Source of the DNA: Sphingomonas montanisoli
GTDB lineage: Bacteria > Pseudomonadota > Alphaproteobacteria > Sphingomonadales > Sphingomonadaceae
Assembly: GCF_008274695.1 (NCBI RefSeq)
Contig: NZ_VTOU01000003.1
Location: 868,001-932,000, forward strand
Reading direction: 5' to 3'
DNA length: 64,000 nt
Below are positions 9,555-17,767 of this stretch, in pieces (the stretch's first letter is position 1; every line of letters starts with the position of its first letter). The notes beneath the pieces were generated by a model. That model was not told the DNA's origin, did no database searches, and saw only the letters and a program-made list of their open reading frames with translations. A program made the translations under genes and the position numbers.

Positions 9555-10079
9555 ATGACCGACAGCGTCCGTTACAACGGCACCGCGCGCCTCCTTCACT
9601 GGACGATCGCGGTGCTGATCATCGTCAATCTGATCCTCGGCATCGGCCATGATCCGTTGGGCGAGATTCTGCCCGCGATGCCGATCCACAAGTCGATCGG
9701 TCTGACCGTGCTGGCGCTCAGCCTGTTCCGGCTCGTCTGGCGCCTCACCCACACCCCGCCGCCCCTCCCCGTCTCGGTCGCTGGGTGGGAGAAGGGCGCA
9801 GCGCATGCGATGCATTGGCTGCTCTACGCGCTGATGATCCTGCTGCCGCTGTCGGGCTGGATCATGTCGTCGGCAGGCACGCGGCCGCTTCAGTGGTTCT
9901 GGCTGTTCGACGTACCCAAGTTCGACGTCGCAAAGGGCGACGCGATCGTCGGCCTGTCAGGCGGCGGCCACGGCCTGATGGGCTATGCGATGATCGCGCT
10001 GCTGATCGGCCATATCGGCGCTGCGTTGCGCCATCACTTCCTGCTGAAGGACGACGTGCTGCGGCGGATGCTGCCCTAA
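9555..10079 (+). CDS. Cytochrome b561
   Basis: A 174-residue inner-membrane di-heme cytochrome of the bacterial YodB/CybB type, with four hydrophobic segments. Candidate heme histidines lie in RLLHWTIAV near the N terminus, in IHKSIGL, in AHAMHWLLYALMILLPLSGW and in the last segment ([12 protein letters not shown]). It passes electrons between quinol and an unknown partner, often in superoxide or periplasmic redox reactions. ATG 9555 was chosen because the family begins close to the first heme helix; the reading frame is open 36 bases further upstream. Its end overlaps convergent tesB by 4 bases. Confidence 0.9.
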   Translation: MTDSVRYNGTARLLHWTIAVLIIVNLILGIGHDPLGEILPAMPIHKSIGLTVLALSLFRLVWRLTHTPPPLPVSVAGWEKGAAHAMHWLLYALMILLPLSGWIMSSAGTRPLQWFWLFDVPKFDVAKGDAIVGLSGGGHGLMGYAMIALLIGHIGAALRHHFLLKDDVLRRMLP

Positions 10080-10921
10080 GCTGGCAAGCGCATCAGCCCT
10101 TCCTGGGTGGTCGTCGCGATCAGGCGGCCGTCGCGGGAGAAAATATGACCGCGGTTCATGCCGCGCCCCTGCCCGGCCGACGCGCTGTCGCTGACGTAGA
10201 GCAGCCAGTCCTCGATGTTCACGTCCTGATGGATCCACAGGCCATGATCGAGGCTGGCAACATGCGCACCCTTCTTCAGCCGGCTGCGGTGCGGGCCGAT
10301 GCACGCATTCACCAGGAACAGATCGGATGCGTAGGCCAGCAGGATGCGGTGCCAGCTCTGATCGGCGGGCACGTCGCGGCATCGGAACCACATCGCCTGT
10401 TCGGCGGGGCCGTCCTCGCGCTGGAAGGGCTGGCAGCCGGTGATCGGATGGACGTCGATCGACGTGATCCGCCGCAGCATCGATTCACGCATCGATGCGG
10501 GCGCCTGTTCGGCCGCCGCGCGTTGGACATCCTCCAGGCTCGGCAGCGCTTCGGGCGGGGGCACGTCGGGCATCTGGGGCTGGCGCCACGACCCCGGCTC
10601 GGGCGCGTGGAACGACGCCATCATCGTCAGGATCGGCTTGTCATTCTGATGCACCACGACGCGCCGGCTGCTGAACGCCCCGCCATCGCGATCGCGCGCC
10701 ACCTCAACCTTGATCGGCGTATCGAACGCGCCGCCGCGCAGGAAATAAGCGTGGAGCGAATGGACCGGGCGATCGGCGGGCACCGTCAGGGTCGCGGCGC
10801 TCAGCGCCTGCGCGATCACCTGCCCACCGAAAAGCGTGAACCAGCCGTCATTGGTCGTGCGCCCTTCGAACAGGTCCGGTCCGACCGCGTTCATCGTCAG
10901 CGCGCCGATCAGTTCGTTCAT
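10076..10921 (-). CDS. tesB: Acyl-CoA thioesterase II
   Basis: Hydrolyses medium- and long-chain acyl-CoA to free acid and CoA; cytosolic double hot-dog enzyme. The 281 residues match the family length. Seen: WFTLFGGQVIAQAL in the first hot-dog, HSLHAYFLRGG, then in the second hot-dog ASLDHGLWIHQD with the catalytic aspartate and near the end TTQEGLMR with the catalytic glutamine. It is divergent from thrS with a 150-bp gap. Confidence 0.95.
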   Translation of the reverse strand: MNELIGALTMNAVGPDLFEGRTTNDGWFTLFGGQVIAQALSAATLTVPADRPVHSLHAYFLRGGAFDTPIKVEVARDRDGGAFSSRRVVVHQNDKPILTMMASFHAPEPGSWRQPQMPDVPPPEALPSLEDVQRAAAEQAPASMRESMLRRITSIDVHPITGCQPFQREDGPAEQAMWFRCRDVPADQSWHRILLAYASDLFLVNACIGPHRSRLKKGAHVASLDHGLWIHQDVNIEDWLLYVSDSASAGQGRGMNRGHIFSRDGRLIATTTQEGLMRLPA

Positions 10922-11074
10922 GCATTCCTCCCGTTACCCCGTCCTTAGGCGGCGGGACACAAAACTGAAATGGATTCTGCTGAAGCTTCCAGCGAGGCGT
11001 TCGCACTTGACTTGGGGGCACCCCCCTCCCAAGGCTCGCGGCCCTTCCAAAACCCTTTTAAAAAGGCTGTTCCC

Positions 11075-13081
11075 GTGTCTGATGTGCCTGAAATCGCCCT
11101 CACGCTTCCCGATGGTTCGGTGCGTAAGGTCGCGACCGGCACCACCGCGGGGCAGATTGCCGCCGCGATCGGGCCGGGCCTTGCCAAGGCAGCGCTGGCC
11201 GCGCGCGTCGATGGCGAGCTGCGCGATCTCGATCGCCCGATCGAGGCCGATGCGACGTTGTCGCTCGTAACCGCGAAGGACGAGGCCGACGCGCTCGAAC
11301 TCGCGCGCCACGATTATGCGCACGTCCTGGCCGAAGCGGTGCAGGCGCTGTTTCCGGGCACGCAGATCACCTTCGGCTCATCGACCGACGACGGCTTCTA
11401 CTACGACTTCGCGCCGAAGGATCGCCCCTTCACCGAGGAGGATCTGCCCGCGATCGAGGCGGAGATGCGCAAGATCATCGCCGCCAACAAGCCGCTGCGC
11501 CGCGAAGAATGGAGCCGCGAGCAGTTGATCAGCCGCTGGAAGCAGCAGGGCGAAAGCTTCAAGGCCGAATGGGCCGCAGAGCTTCCCGGCGACGAGCCGC
11601 TGACGGTCTATTGGTCGGGCGACGACTGGCTCGACATGTGCCGCGGCCCGCATCTGCCCGCGACCGGCAAGCTCGATCCGGCGGCGTTCAAGCTGACGCG
11701 CGTTTCAGGCGCCTATTGGCGCGGCGATCAGAAGAACGCGATGCTCAGCCGCATCTACGGCACCGGCTGGCTCAACAAGAAGCAGCTCGACGCGCATCTG
11801 ACGCGGCTGGAAGAAGCGGCCAAGCGCGATCACCGCAAGATCGGGGCGGAGATGGACCTGTTCCACCTCCAGTCCGAAGCGCAGGGGTCGGTCTTCTGGC
11901 ACCCCAAGGGCTATGCGATCTGGCGCGTGCTGGAGGCCTATATGCGCCGCCGCCTCGATGGCGCCGGCTATGTCGAGGTCAAGACGCCGCAGCTGATGGA
12001 CGCGCGCCAGTGGGAGCAGTCCGGCCACTGGGGCAAATATCGCGAGAATATGTTCGTGGTGCCCGACGAGGTGCCGAACACCGAGGAGGAAGGCCCGGTC
12101 CTGACCGGCGAAGGCGACCTGATGGCGCTCAAGCCGATGAACTGCCCGGCGCATATCCTGATCTTCAAACAGGGCATCACCAGCTATCGCGACCTGCCGA
12201 TCCGCATGGCCGAGTTCGGCTGCTGCCACCGCAACGAAGCGCATGGCGCGCTGCACGGCATCATGCGCGTTCGCCAGTTCACGCAGGACGATGCGCATAT
12301 CTTCGTGCGCGCCGATCAACTGGTCGAGGAAGTCCGGCTTTTCTGCGACTTGCTCGATAGCATCTACAAGGATCTCGGCTTTGACAGCTATGCGATCAAG
12401 CTGGCGCTGCGCCCCGAAAAGCGTTTCGGCAGCGAAGAGATGTGGGACTGGGCCGAACAGTCGCTGCGCGATGCGGTCGCCGCGACCGGACGTGCGACGC
12501 CCGAATTCGGCTGGGAGGAGCTGGAGGGCGAAGGCGCCTTCTATGCGCCGAAGCTGGAGTTCCACCTGACCGACGCGATCGGCCGGACGTGGCAGTGCGG
12601 CACGCTGCAGACCGACACGGTCCTGCCCGAACGACTCGACGCGGCTTATGTCGGCGAGGATGGCGCTCGCCATCGCCCGATCATGCTCCACCGCGCAATC
12701 CTGGGCACGTTCGAACGCTTCATCGGCATTTTGATCGAACATCATGCCGGCCGCTTCCCCGTATGGCTGGCGCCGGTGCAGGCGGTGGTCGCGACGATCG
12801 TGTCGGACGCGGACGGCTATGCGGCGGACGTCGCAGCCAAGCTGGCGGCGGCGGGCATCCGCGTCGAAACCGATCTGCGCAACGAGAAGATCAACTACAA
12901 GGTGCGCGAACACAGCCTGGCCCGCGTGCCTGCTCTGCTGGTCGTCGGGCGGCGCGAGGCGGAGGAAGGCACCGTCGCGGTCCGCCGTCTGGGCAGCGAA
13001 GGCCAGACGATCATGACCGTCGACGAAGTGATCGCCGCCCTCAAGGCCGAGGCCACACCGCCCGATCTGCGGACCGCCTGA
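11075..13081 (+). CDS. thrS: Threonyl-tRNA synthetase
   Basis: Charges tRNA-Thr. The product from GTG 11075 is 668 residues with the family order: TGS ubiquitin-like domain ([14 protein letters not shown], residues 8-65), editing domain with [10 protein letters not shown] and CRGPHLP, then the class II catalytic core with zinc and substrate ligands in [26 protein letters not shown] and the [16 protein letters not shown] motif 3, and the anticodon-binding domain after [11 protein letters not shown] 11075 follows AAGG by 8 bases and gives the normal N terminus. The frame is open 105 bases further upstream from an ATG at 10970, but that stretch encodes GC-rich, unconserved sequence. Confidence 0.95.
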   Translation: MSDVPEIALTLPDGSVRKVATGTTAGQIAAAIGPGLAKAALAARVDGELRDLDRPIEADATLSLVTAKDEADALELARHDYAHVLAEAVQALFPGTQITFGSSTDDGFYYDFAPKDRPFTEEDLPAIEAEMRKIIAANKPLRREEWSREQLISRWKQQGESFKAEWAAELPGDEPLTVYWSGDDWLDMCRGPHLPATGKLDPAAFKLTRVSGAYWRGDQKNAMLSRIYGTGWLNKKQLDAHLTRLEEAAKRDHRKIGAEMDLFHLQSEAQGSVFWHPKGYAIWRVLEAYMRRRLDGAGYVEVKTPQLMDARQWEQSGHWGKYRENMFVVPDEVPNTEEEGPVLTGEGDLMALKPMNCPAHILIFKQGITSYRDLPIRMAEFGCCHRNEAHGALHGIMRVRQFTQDDAHIFVRADQLVEEVRLFCDLLDSIYKDLGFDSYAIKLALRPEKRFGSEEMWDWAEQSLRDAVAATGRATPEFGWEELEGEGAFYAPKLEFHLTDAIGRTWQCGTLQTDTVLPERLDAAYVGEDGARHRPIMLHRAILGTFERFIGILIEHHAGRFPVWLAPVQAVVATIVSDADGYAADVAAKLAAAGIRVETDLRNEKINYKVREHSLARVPALLVVGRREAEEGTVAVRRLGSEGQTIMTVDEVIAALKAEATPPDLRTA

Positions 13082-13104
13082 TCGGCTCTACCGCAGTGCA
13101 GCGA

Positions 13105-13140
13105 GGAAAGGCCCGAAAATTCGGGCCTTTCCCATCTTTT
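13105..13140 (+). terminator. Hairpin between thrS and infC, terminator or attenuator
   Basis: GGAAAGGCCCGAA pairs with TTCGGGCCTTTCC (13105-13132), followed by CATCTTTT. The 13-bp stem with a weak T tract could end the thrS transcript or give partial read-through into infC, whose start lies 62 bases downstream. Confidence 0.65.
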
Positions 13141-13188
13141 AAAAGCCTGCGCGAAAGCCTATATCGCCCGGCGTCCAGAAGTTTCGAC

Positions 13189-13204
13189 AGGAGAAGAACC
13201 TATA
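13189..13204 (+). promoter_or_regulatory. Ribosome binding site supporting an ATA start for infC
   Basis: AGGAGAA at 13189-13195 is the best Shine-Dalgarno match in the region. Eight bases separate AGGAG from ATA at 13202-13204, which is in frame with infC. The first ATG, 13214, is 20 bases from AGGAG, too far for normal initiation. infC is known in many bacteria to use AUU or AUA as part of IF3 autoregulation. Confidence 0.7.
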
Positions 13205-13756
13205 CGTCCCCCCATGATGCGCCGCCCCCTGGGGCAGCCGCCGATGCCGCTCAACGGCCCCCGATTCAATGAGTTCATCCAGTCCCAGAAGGTCCGGGTG
13301 ATCGATGAGAACGGCGAAAATCTGGGCGTGATGTATACGCGCGAGGCGATGGAGCAGGCCCAGTCGGTCGGGCTCGATCTTGTCGAGGTTTCTCCGAACG
13401 CCGATCCGCCCGTCGCCAAGTTCCTCGATGTGGGCAAGTTCAAGTACGAGGCGCAGAAGAAGGCGAACCTCGCCCGCAAGACCCAGAAGACGCAGGAGAT
13501 CAAAGAGATCAAGATGCGTCCGAACATCGACGATCATGATTATGATACGAAGATGAAGAAGATCCACGAGTTCATCGAAGAGGGCGACAAGGTCAAGGTC
13601 ACCCTGCGCTTCCGCGGTCGTGAACTTGCACATGGTCAGCTCGGCATGCAGGTGCTGCAGCGGGTTCAGGTCGACATGGCCGAAACCGCGAAGGTCGAGC
13701 AATATCCGCGCATGGAAGGCCGTCAGATGCTGATGGTCATCGCGCCAAAGAACTGA
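13202..13756 (+). CDS. infC: Translation initiation factor IF-3
   Basis: Binds the 30S subunit, prevents premature joining of 50S and checks the start codon. The N-terminal domain has [20 protein letters not shown] and [17 protein letters not shown]; a lysine-rich linker ([17 protein letters not shown]) leads to the C-terminal domain with [16 protein letters not shown] and [16 protein letters not shown]. From ATA 13202 it is 184 residues; from the first ATG (13214) 180. The ATA is preferred because of the spacing to AGGAGAA. The usual downstream rpmI-rplT genes are absent; a dispersed repeat follows instead. Confidence 0.96.
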   Translation: MRPPMMRRPLGQPPMPLNGPRFNEFIQSQKVRVIDENGENLGVMYTREAMEQAQSVGLDLVEVSPNADPPVAKFLDVGKFKYEAQKKANLARKTQKTQEIKEIKMRPNIDDHDYDTKMKKIHEFIEEGDKVKVTLRFRGRELAHGQLGMQVLQRVQVDMAETAKVEQYPRMEGRQMLMVIAPKN

Positions 13757-13787
13757 TCTTCGATCCAGCGGCACGCCTCGTCTCTTC

Positions 13788-13870
13788 CGTCATCCCAGCG
13801 AAATCTGGGATCTCTGGAGAGTCGCGGTGCGCTGGAGCTGGATGAGATCCCAGCTTTCGCTGGGATGACG
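13788..13870. repeat. Dispersed palindrome family 2, copy 1
   Basis: Outer arms CGTCATCCCAGCGAAA and TTTCGCTGGGATGACG are inverted around a middle containing GGAGAGTCGCGGTGCGC. The copy at 17684-17766 has the same arms and the same middle GGAGAGTCGCGGTGCGC. It fills the infC/Pr6Pr gap. Confidence 0.9.
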
Positions 13871-13872
13871 AT

Positions 13873-14499
13873 TCAGGGAATGGCGACCCGCAGCGCGAGT
13901 CGTCCGTCGATCCATCGGAACCCAAATCCGAGCGCGAGAAACAGCGCTGCGATCCCCACGACATATCCGGCTACACCCCAGCCCACACGATCCGGATTGA
14001 GGAAGAAATAGGGATACCAGCCGGTGATGGAGCCCATCGCCATCGTCCAGCCGCAATAGCCGAGCGGATAGATCAGCCAACGCCACGGCCCAGCGCGATC
14101 GACATCGCCATGCGGGCCGAACCACAGCCAGCCGACGATCCACAACCCCGGCACCAGCTGGTGCGCGAGCAGATTGCCCCACCAGCCGACGGCGTCGAAC
14201 TTCTGATGTCCGGCGAGCAGCGCCTGAAACACCAAGGCGACGACCAGGATATAGACGGTCAGCGCCGCCCGCGTCCCCGCCGCGCTCGCCCAGCGATGGA
14301 GCCGGCCATGGCCTGTCACCATGCAAATCGAGGCGAGCAGGATCAGCGTGTTGGTCTGGATCGTGAAGAAGCTGACATAATGCGCACTCTGGATCAGCGG
14401 GCGATCGGGGTGCTGCGACAGCGCCCAGAGATATTCGAGGACCAGCCCCAACGCCGCAAGGATCGCTAGCGCACCATGCGCGACCCGCGACAGGCTCAC
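13873..14499 (-). CDS. Pr6Pr family membrane protein (FAR-17a/AIG1-like)
   Basis: A 208-residue protein with about six transmembrane helices. The motif FFTIQTNTLILLAS in helix 2, WGNLLAHQLVPGLWIVGW in the middle and SITGWYPYFFLNP near the end are the pattern of the Pr6Pr family, which is of unknown function. GTG 14499 overlaps the stop of the upstream VOC gene in a GTGA quartet, so the two are probably translationally coupled; a longer reading from 14580 would lie wholly inside the VOC gene. No function can be assigned. Confidence 0.75.
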   Translation of the reverse strand: MSLSRVAHGALAILAALGLVLEYLWALSQHPDRPLIQSAHYVSFFTIQTNTLILLASICMVTGHGRLHRWASAAGTRAALTVYILVVALVFQALLAGHQKFDAVGWWGNLLAHQLVPGLWIVGWLWFGPHGDVDRAGPWRWLIYPLGYCGWTMAMGSITGWYPYFFLNPDRVGWGVAGYVVGIAALFLALGFGFRWIDGRLALRVAIP

Positions 14500-14876
14500 G
14501 CAGGCGGCTGCCACAGTTCGATCGGATTGCCTTCGGGATCGTGGATCCGCGCGAAGCGGCCGGTTTCGGGCGCGTCCCATTCGGCCCGCGTCTCAACCGC
14601 GATGCCGGCGGCCGTCAGCGACGCGATCAGTTCGTCGATCCCCTCGACCCGCAGGTTGAGCATATGCTGCTTGTCGGCCGGGAAATAATCGGTGTCCGCC
14701 TTGAACGGCGCGAAGACGACCGGCCCTGCCTGGATGCGCCAGAACCAGTCGGACGGATCGTCGCCACCATCGCCGCTGCACCCCGCGCCGACGTTCAGAT
14801 GATCCTTATACCATTTGGACAGCGCGTCGGGATCCTTCGCCCGGAAGAAGATGCCGCCGATCCCGAGCACGCCCAT
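14496..14876 (-). CDS. VOC superfamily (glyoxalase/bleomycin-resistance-like) protein
   Basis: A 126-residue cytosolic protein with one beta-alpha-beta-beta-beta repeat pair: IFFRAKDPDALSKWYKDHLN at the start and ARIHDPEGNPIELWQP at the end, whose glutamate is the usual metal ligand of vicinal oxygen chelate enzymes. Substrate unknown. It lies 12 bases downstream of glnD and overlaps the Pr6Pr gene, so it may be part of a glnD-led transcript. Confidence 0.9.
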   Translation of the reverse strand: MGVLGIGGIFFRAKDPDALSKWYKDHLNVGAGCSGDGGDDPSDWFWRIQAGPVVFAPFKADTDYFPADKQHMLNLRVEGIDELIASLTAAGIAVETRAEWDAPETGRFARIHDPEGNPIELWQPPA

Positions 14877-14887
14877 CCGCTTTCTCC

Positions 14888-17647
14888 TTAAGCCGCCCGC
14901 TTCGCCGAAGCCGGCCCCGCGGCATCGAGCAGCAGCCGTTCGAGCGTCTTGAGGCGCGACTGGCTGCCGATCTTGTCGCCGGTCAGATCGGTTATGTAGA
15001 AAACGTCGACCGCGCGTTCGCCATAGGTCGCGATATGCGCCGAGTGGATCGTCACCTTCGCCTGGAACAGCGCGTGCGACAGCGCATGAAGCAGAGCGGG
15101 GCGATCGCGGGCATTGACCTCTACCACGGTGTAGCGGTTTGACGCGCGATTATCGATCAGCACGTTGGGCTCGATCGAGAAGGCATCGGCGCGCGGGCGC
15201 GACAGTGGCTTGGCGGCGAGGCGATCGGCCATGCGATTGCGGTTGGCGAGCGCGTCCTCGATCGCGATCGCGAGCCGCTTCATCCGATTATCCTCATCGA
15301 AGGGCTGACCGAACGGGTCCTGCACGACGATATTGTCGATCGCCATCCCGTCGCGCGTCGTGTGGATGCGCGCGTCGATGATGCCCGCGCCCGCCAGATG
15401 AATCGCGCCCGCTATCCGGTAGAACAGGCCCGGATGGTCGCCCGCATAGATGGTGACGAGGGTCGCGCCGCTATCGGACTGTGGCATCGCGACGATCGCA
15501 AGCGAGCGGCCATCGCCATCGGCATCCGCGATCTGTCGGGCGTTCCGTTCGAGCACGTCGATGCTTTCGGCGACCCAATAGCTTTCGGGGAAACGCGCGG
15601 TGTAGCTGGCCATCAGATCGGCGGGCCAACCGAGCCGTTCGGCCAGTGTCGTCTGCTTGACGGCGACACGCTCGCGCCGGCCGGTCTGCTTGTGGCCAAG
15701 GCGGAGGACTTCCTCCGCCGCTTCATACAGATCGCCGAGCAGCTGGCGCTTCCAGCTGTTCCACACGCCGGGGCCGACCGCGCGGATATCGACGACCGTC
15801 AGGCACAACAGCAGGCGCAGGCGCTCGGGGCTCTGCACCCGCTCAGCGAAGTCGAGGATCGTCTTGAAGTCGGACAGATCGCGCTTCATCGCGGTGTCGG
15901 ACATGATGAGATGATAGCGCACGAGCCAGGCGACCGTCTCGGTTTCCGCAGGCGTCATGCCGAAGCGCGGACACAGTTTTTCGGCCACCTCCGCGCCCAG
16001 CACGCTGTGATCGCCGCGCCGACCCTTGGCGATGTCGTGGAGCAGGATCGCGACGTAGAGAACGCGGCGCGACACGATCTGGTGGATGATCACCGATGCG
16101 ATCGGATGATCCTCACGCAATTCGCCCTTTTCAATCTGCGCCATCAGCCCGATCGCGCGGATCGAATGTTCGTCGACCGTGTAATGGTGGTACATGTCGA
16201 ACTGCATCTGCGCGACGACACGGCCGAAATCGGGAACGAAGCGACCGAATACGCCAGCCTCGTTCATCCAGCGAAGCACCGTTTCCGGATCGTTGCGCGA
16301 CGCGAGGACATCGAGGAACAGCGCATTGGCGCGGGGATCGCGGCGCACTTCGTTGTCGATCAGCCGCACGTCGCGCCCGGCTGCGCGCATCGTGAGCGGG
16401 TGGATCTCCAGCCCATGCTTGTCGGCGAGCGCGAAGAGCTGAATCAACCGCACCGGATCCTGCGCGAAGAAATCGTCGGACGGGATCGCCAGCCGTCCGC
16501 GATCGAGAACGAATCCGTCGAGCTTGGTCGGCTTGCGGCGCAGACTGGGCAAACCGAAGCGGCGGCCCTTGCCGGCGAAGCTTTCGTCGATATGCGCCAG
16601 GAAGATCGCGGTCAGATCCCCCACCCGCTTCGCCATCAGGAAATAATGCTGCATGAAGCGTTCGACCGCCGACTTTCCGGGTCGGTCGGCATAGCGCATG
16701 CGCCGCGCCAGTTCGGGCTGCAGATCGAAGGTCAGCCGCTCCTCGGCGCGCTTCGCGATGATGTGGAGGTGGCACCGCACCGCCCACAGGAAATTCTCGG
16801 CCTGCTGAAACTGGCGCAGTTCGGTGCGGGTCAGCAGCCCCTTTTCGACCAGTTCGGGGACCGAGCGCACCTGATAGGCATATTTGCCGATCCAGAAGAG
16901 CGTGTGGAGATCGCGCAGACCACCTTTGCCTTCCTTGAGATTCGGCTCGACCACATAGCGACTGTCGCCCATCCTCTTGTGCCGGTCGTTCCGTTCGACG
17001 AGCTTTTCGGTGACGAAGGCGCGCGCCGTGCCCGACACGACCTCCTTGTCGAACAGGCGCGCGGCCTGATCGTAGAGATCGGTATCGCCCCAGACGTAAC
17101 GCCCTTCGAGCAAGGCGGTGCGGATCGTCAGGTCCGACTTCGCCATGCGCACCATCTCGTCGAGCGAGCGCGACGAATGGCCCACCTTCAGCGCCAGATC
17201 CCAGAAGGAATAGAGCATCGATTCGATGACCTGTTCCGACCAGCTCGTCTGCTTCCAGGGGGTGAGGAACGCGATGTCGACGTCCGAATGGAGCGCCATC
17301 TCCCCGCGCCCATAGCCGCCGACCGCGACGAGGGTCAGCCGCTCGGCGGCACTGGGATTGTTGAGCGGATACAGCCGCTCGATCGTGAAATCGTGGATCA
17401 GGCGAATGATCTGATCGGTCAGGAAGGCGTAGGCCGACGCCGCCTCGGTCCCGCGCCCCGGACTGTCCTCCAGCCGGCGTGCGATTTCGGCGCGGCCAGC
17501 CTCCAGCGCGGTGCGGAGGATCGGGGTCGCCGCGTTGCGCATATCCGATGCGCCACCCTTATTCGGCAGGTTGGCAAGCGCATCGGCGACATCGCGCCGA
17601 TCGATGATCGCGCGGCGCTGCGGCAGGGCATCGAAACGGGAGGCCAT
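14888..17647 (-). CDS. glnD: [Protein-PII] uridylyltransferase / uridylyl-removing enzyme
   Basis: Senses glutamine and adds or removes UMP on PII proteins, setting nitrogen metabolism. The 919-residue chain has the nucleotidyltransferase motif GGYGRGEMALHSDVDIAF near residue 109, an HD hydrolase domain with LLHDIAKGRRGDHSVLG near 515, and two ACT domains at the C terminus (from about 735 and from YTVVEVNARDRPALLH near 840). All catalytic signatures are intact and length is typical. It is followed by the VOC and Pr6Pr genes; mutS lies upstream in the same direction across a repeat. Confidence 0.97.
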   Translation of the reverse strand: MASRFDALPQRRAIIDRRDVADALANLPNKGGASDMRNAATPILRTALEAGRAEIARRLEDSPGRGTEAASAYAFLTDQIIRLIHDFTIERLYPLNNPSAAERLTLVAVGGYGRGEMALHSDVDIAFLTPWKQTSWSEQVIESMLYSFWDLALKVGHSSRSLDEMVRMAKSDLTIRTALLEGRYVWGDTDLYDQAARLFDKEVVSGTARAFVTEKLVERNDRHKRMGDSRYVVEPNLKEGKGGLRDLHTLFWIGKYAYQVRSVPELVEKGLLTRTELRQFQQAENFLWAVRCHLHIIAKRAEERLTFDLQPELARRMRYADRPGKSAVERFMQHYFLMAKRVGDLTAIFLAHIDESFAGKGRRFGLPSLRRKPTKLDGFVLDRGRLAIPSDDFFAQDPVRLIQLFALADKHGLEIHPLTMRAAGRDVRLIDNEVRRDPRANALFLDVLASRNDPETVLRWMNEAGVFGRFVPDFGRVVAQMQFDMYHHYTVDEHSIRAIGLMAQIEKGELREDHPIASVIIHQIVSRRVLYVAILLHDIAKGRRGDHSVLGAEVAEKLCPRFGMTPAETETVAWLVRYHLIMSDTAMKRDLSDFKTILDFAERVQSPERLRLLLCLTVVDIRAVGPGVWNSWKRQLLGDLYEAAEEVLRLGHKQTGRRERVAVKQTTLAERLGWPADLMASYTARFPESYWVAESIDVLERNARQIADADGDGRSLAIVAMPQSDSGATLVTIYAGDHPGLFYRIAGAIHLAGAGIIDARIHTTRDGMAIDNIVVQDPFGQPFDEDNRMKRLAIAIEDALANRNRMADRLAAKPLSRPRADAFSIEPNVLIDNRASNRYTVVEVNARDRPALLHALSHALFQAKVTIHSAHIATYGERAVDVFYITDLTGDKIGSQSRLKTLERLLLDAAGPASAKRAA

Positions 17648-17683
17648 GCAGCGGACATAGGGGCGATTCGGTTACGTCTCAAT

Positions 17684-17766
17684 CGTCATCCCAGCGAAAG
17701 CTGGGATCTCAGGAGAGTCGCGGTGCGCAAGAGCCTCCCGATATCCCAGCTTTCGCTGGGACGACG
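17684..17766. repeat. Dispersed palindrome family 2, copy 2
   Basis: CGTCATCCCAGCGAAAGC at the left and GCTTTCGCTGGGACGACG at the right, with the same middle GGAGAGTCGCGGTGCGC as the copy at 13788-13870. It ends one base short of the mutS stop codon and fills the mutS/glnD gap. Confidence 0.9.
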
Positions 17767-17767
17767 A

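Noticed and set aside
10922-11074. T-box riboswitch before thrS
   Set aside because: No T-box sequence or tRNA-like specifier structure, and T-boxes are not expected in this group.
13737-13964. Small frame with IPDFAGMTEE over the family-2 repeat
   Set aside because: It translates the dispersed palindrome and overlaps the Pr6Pr gene out of frame.
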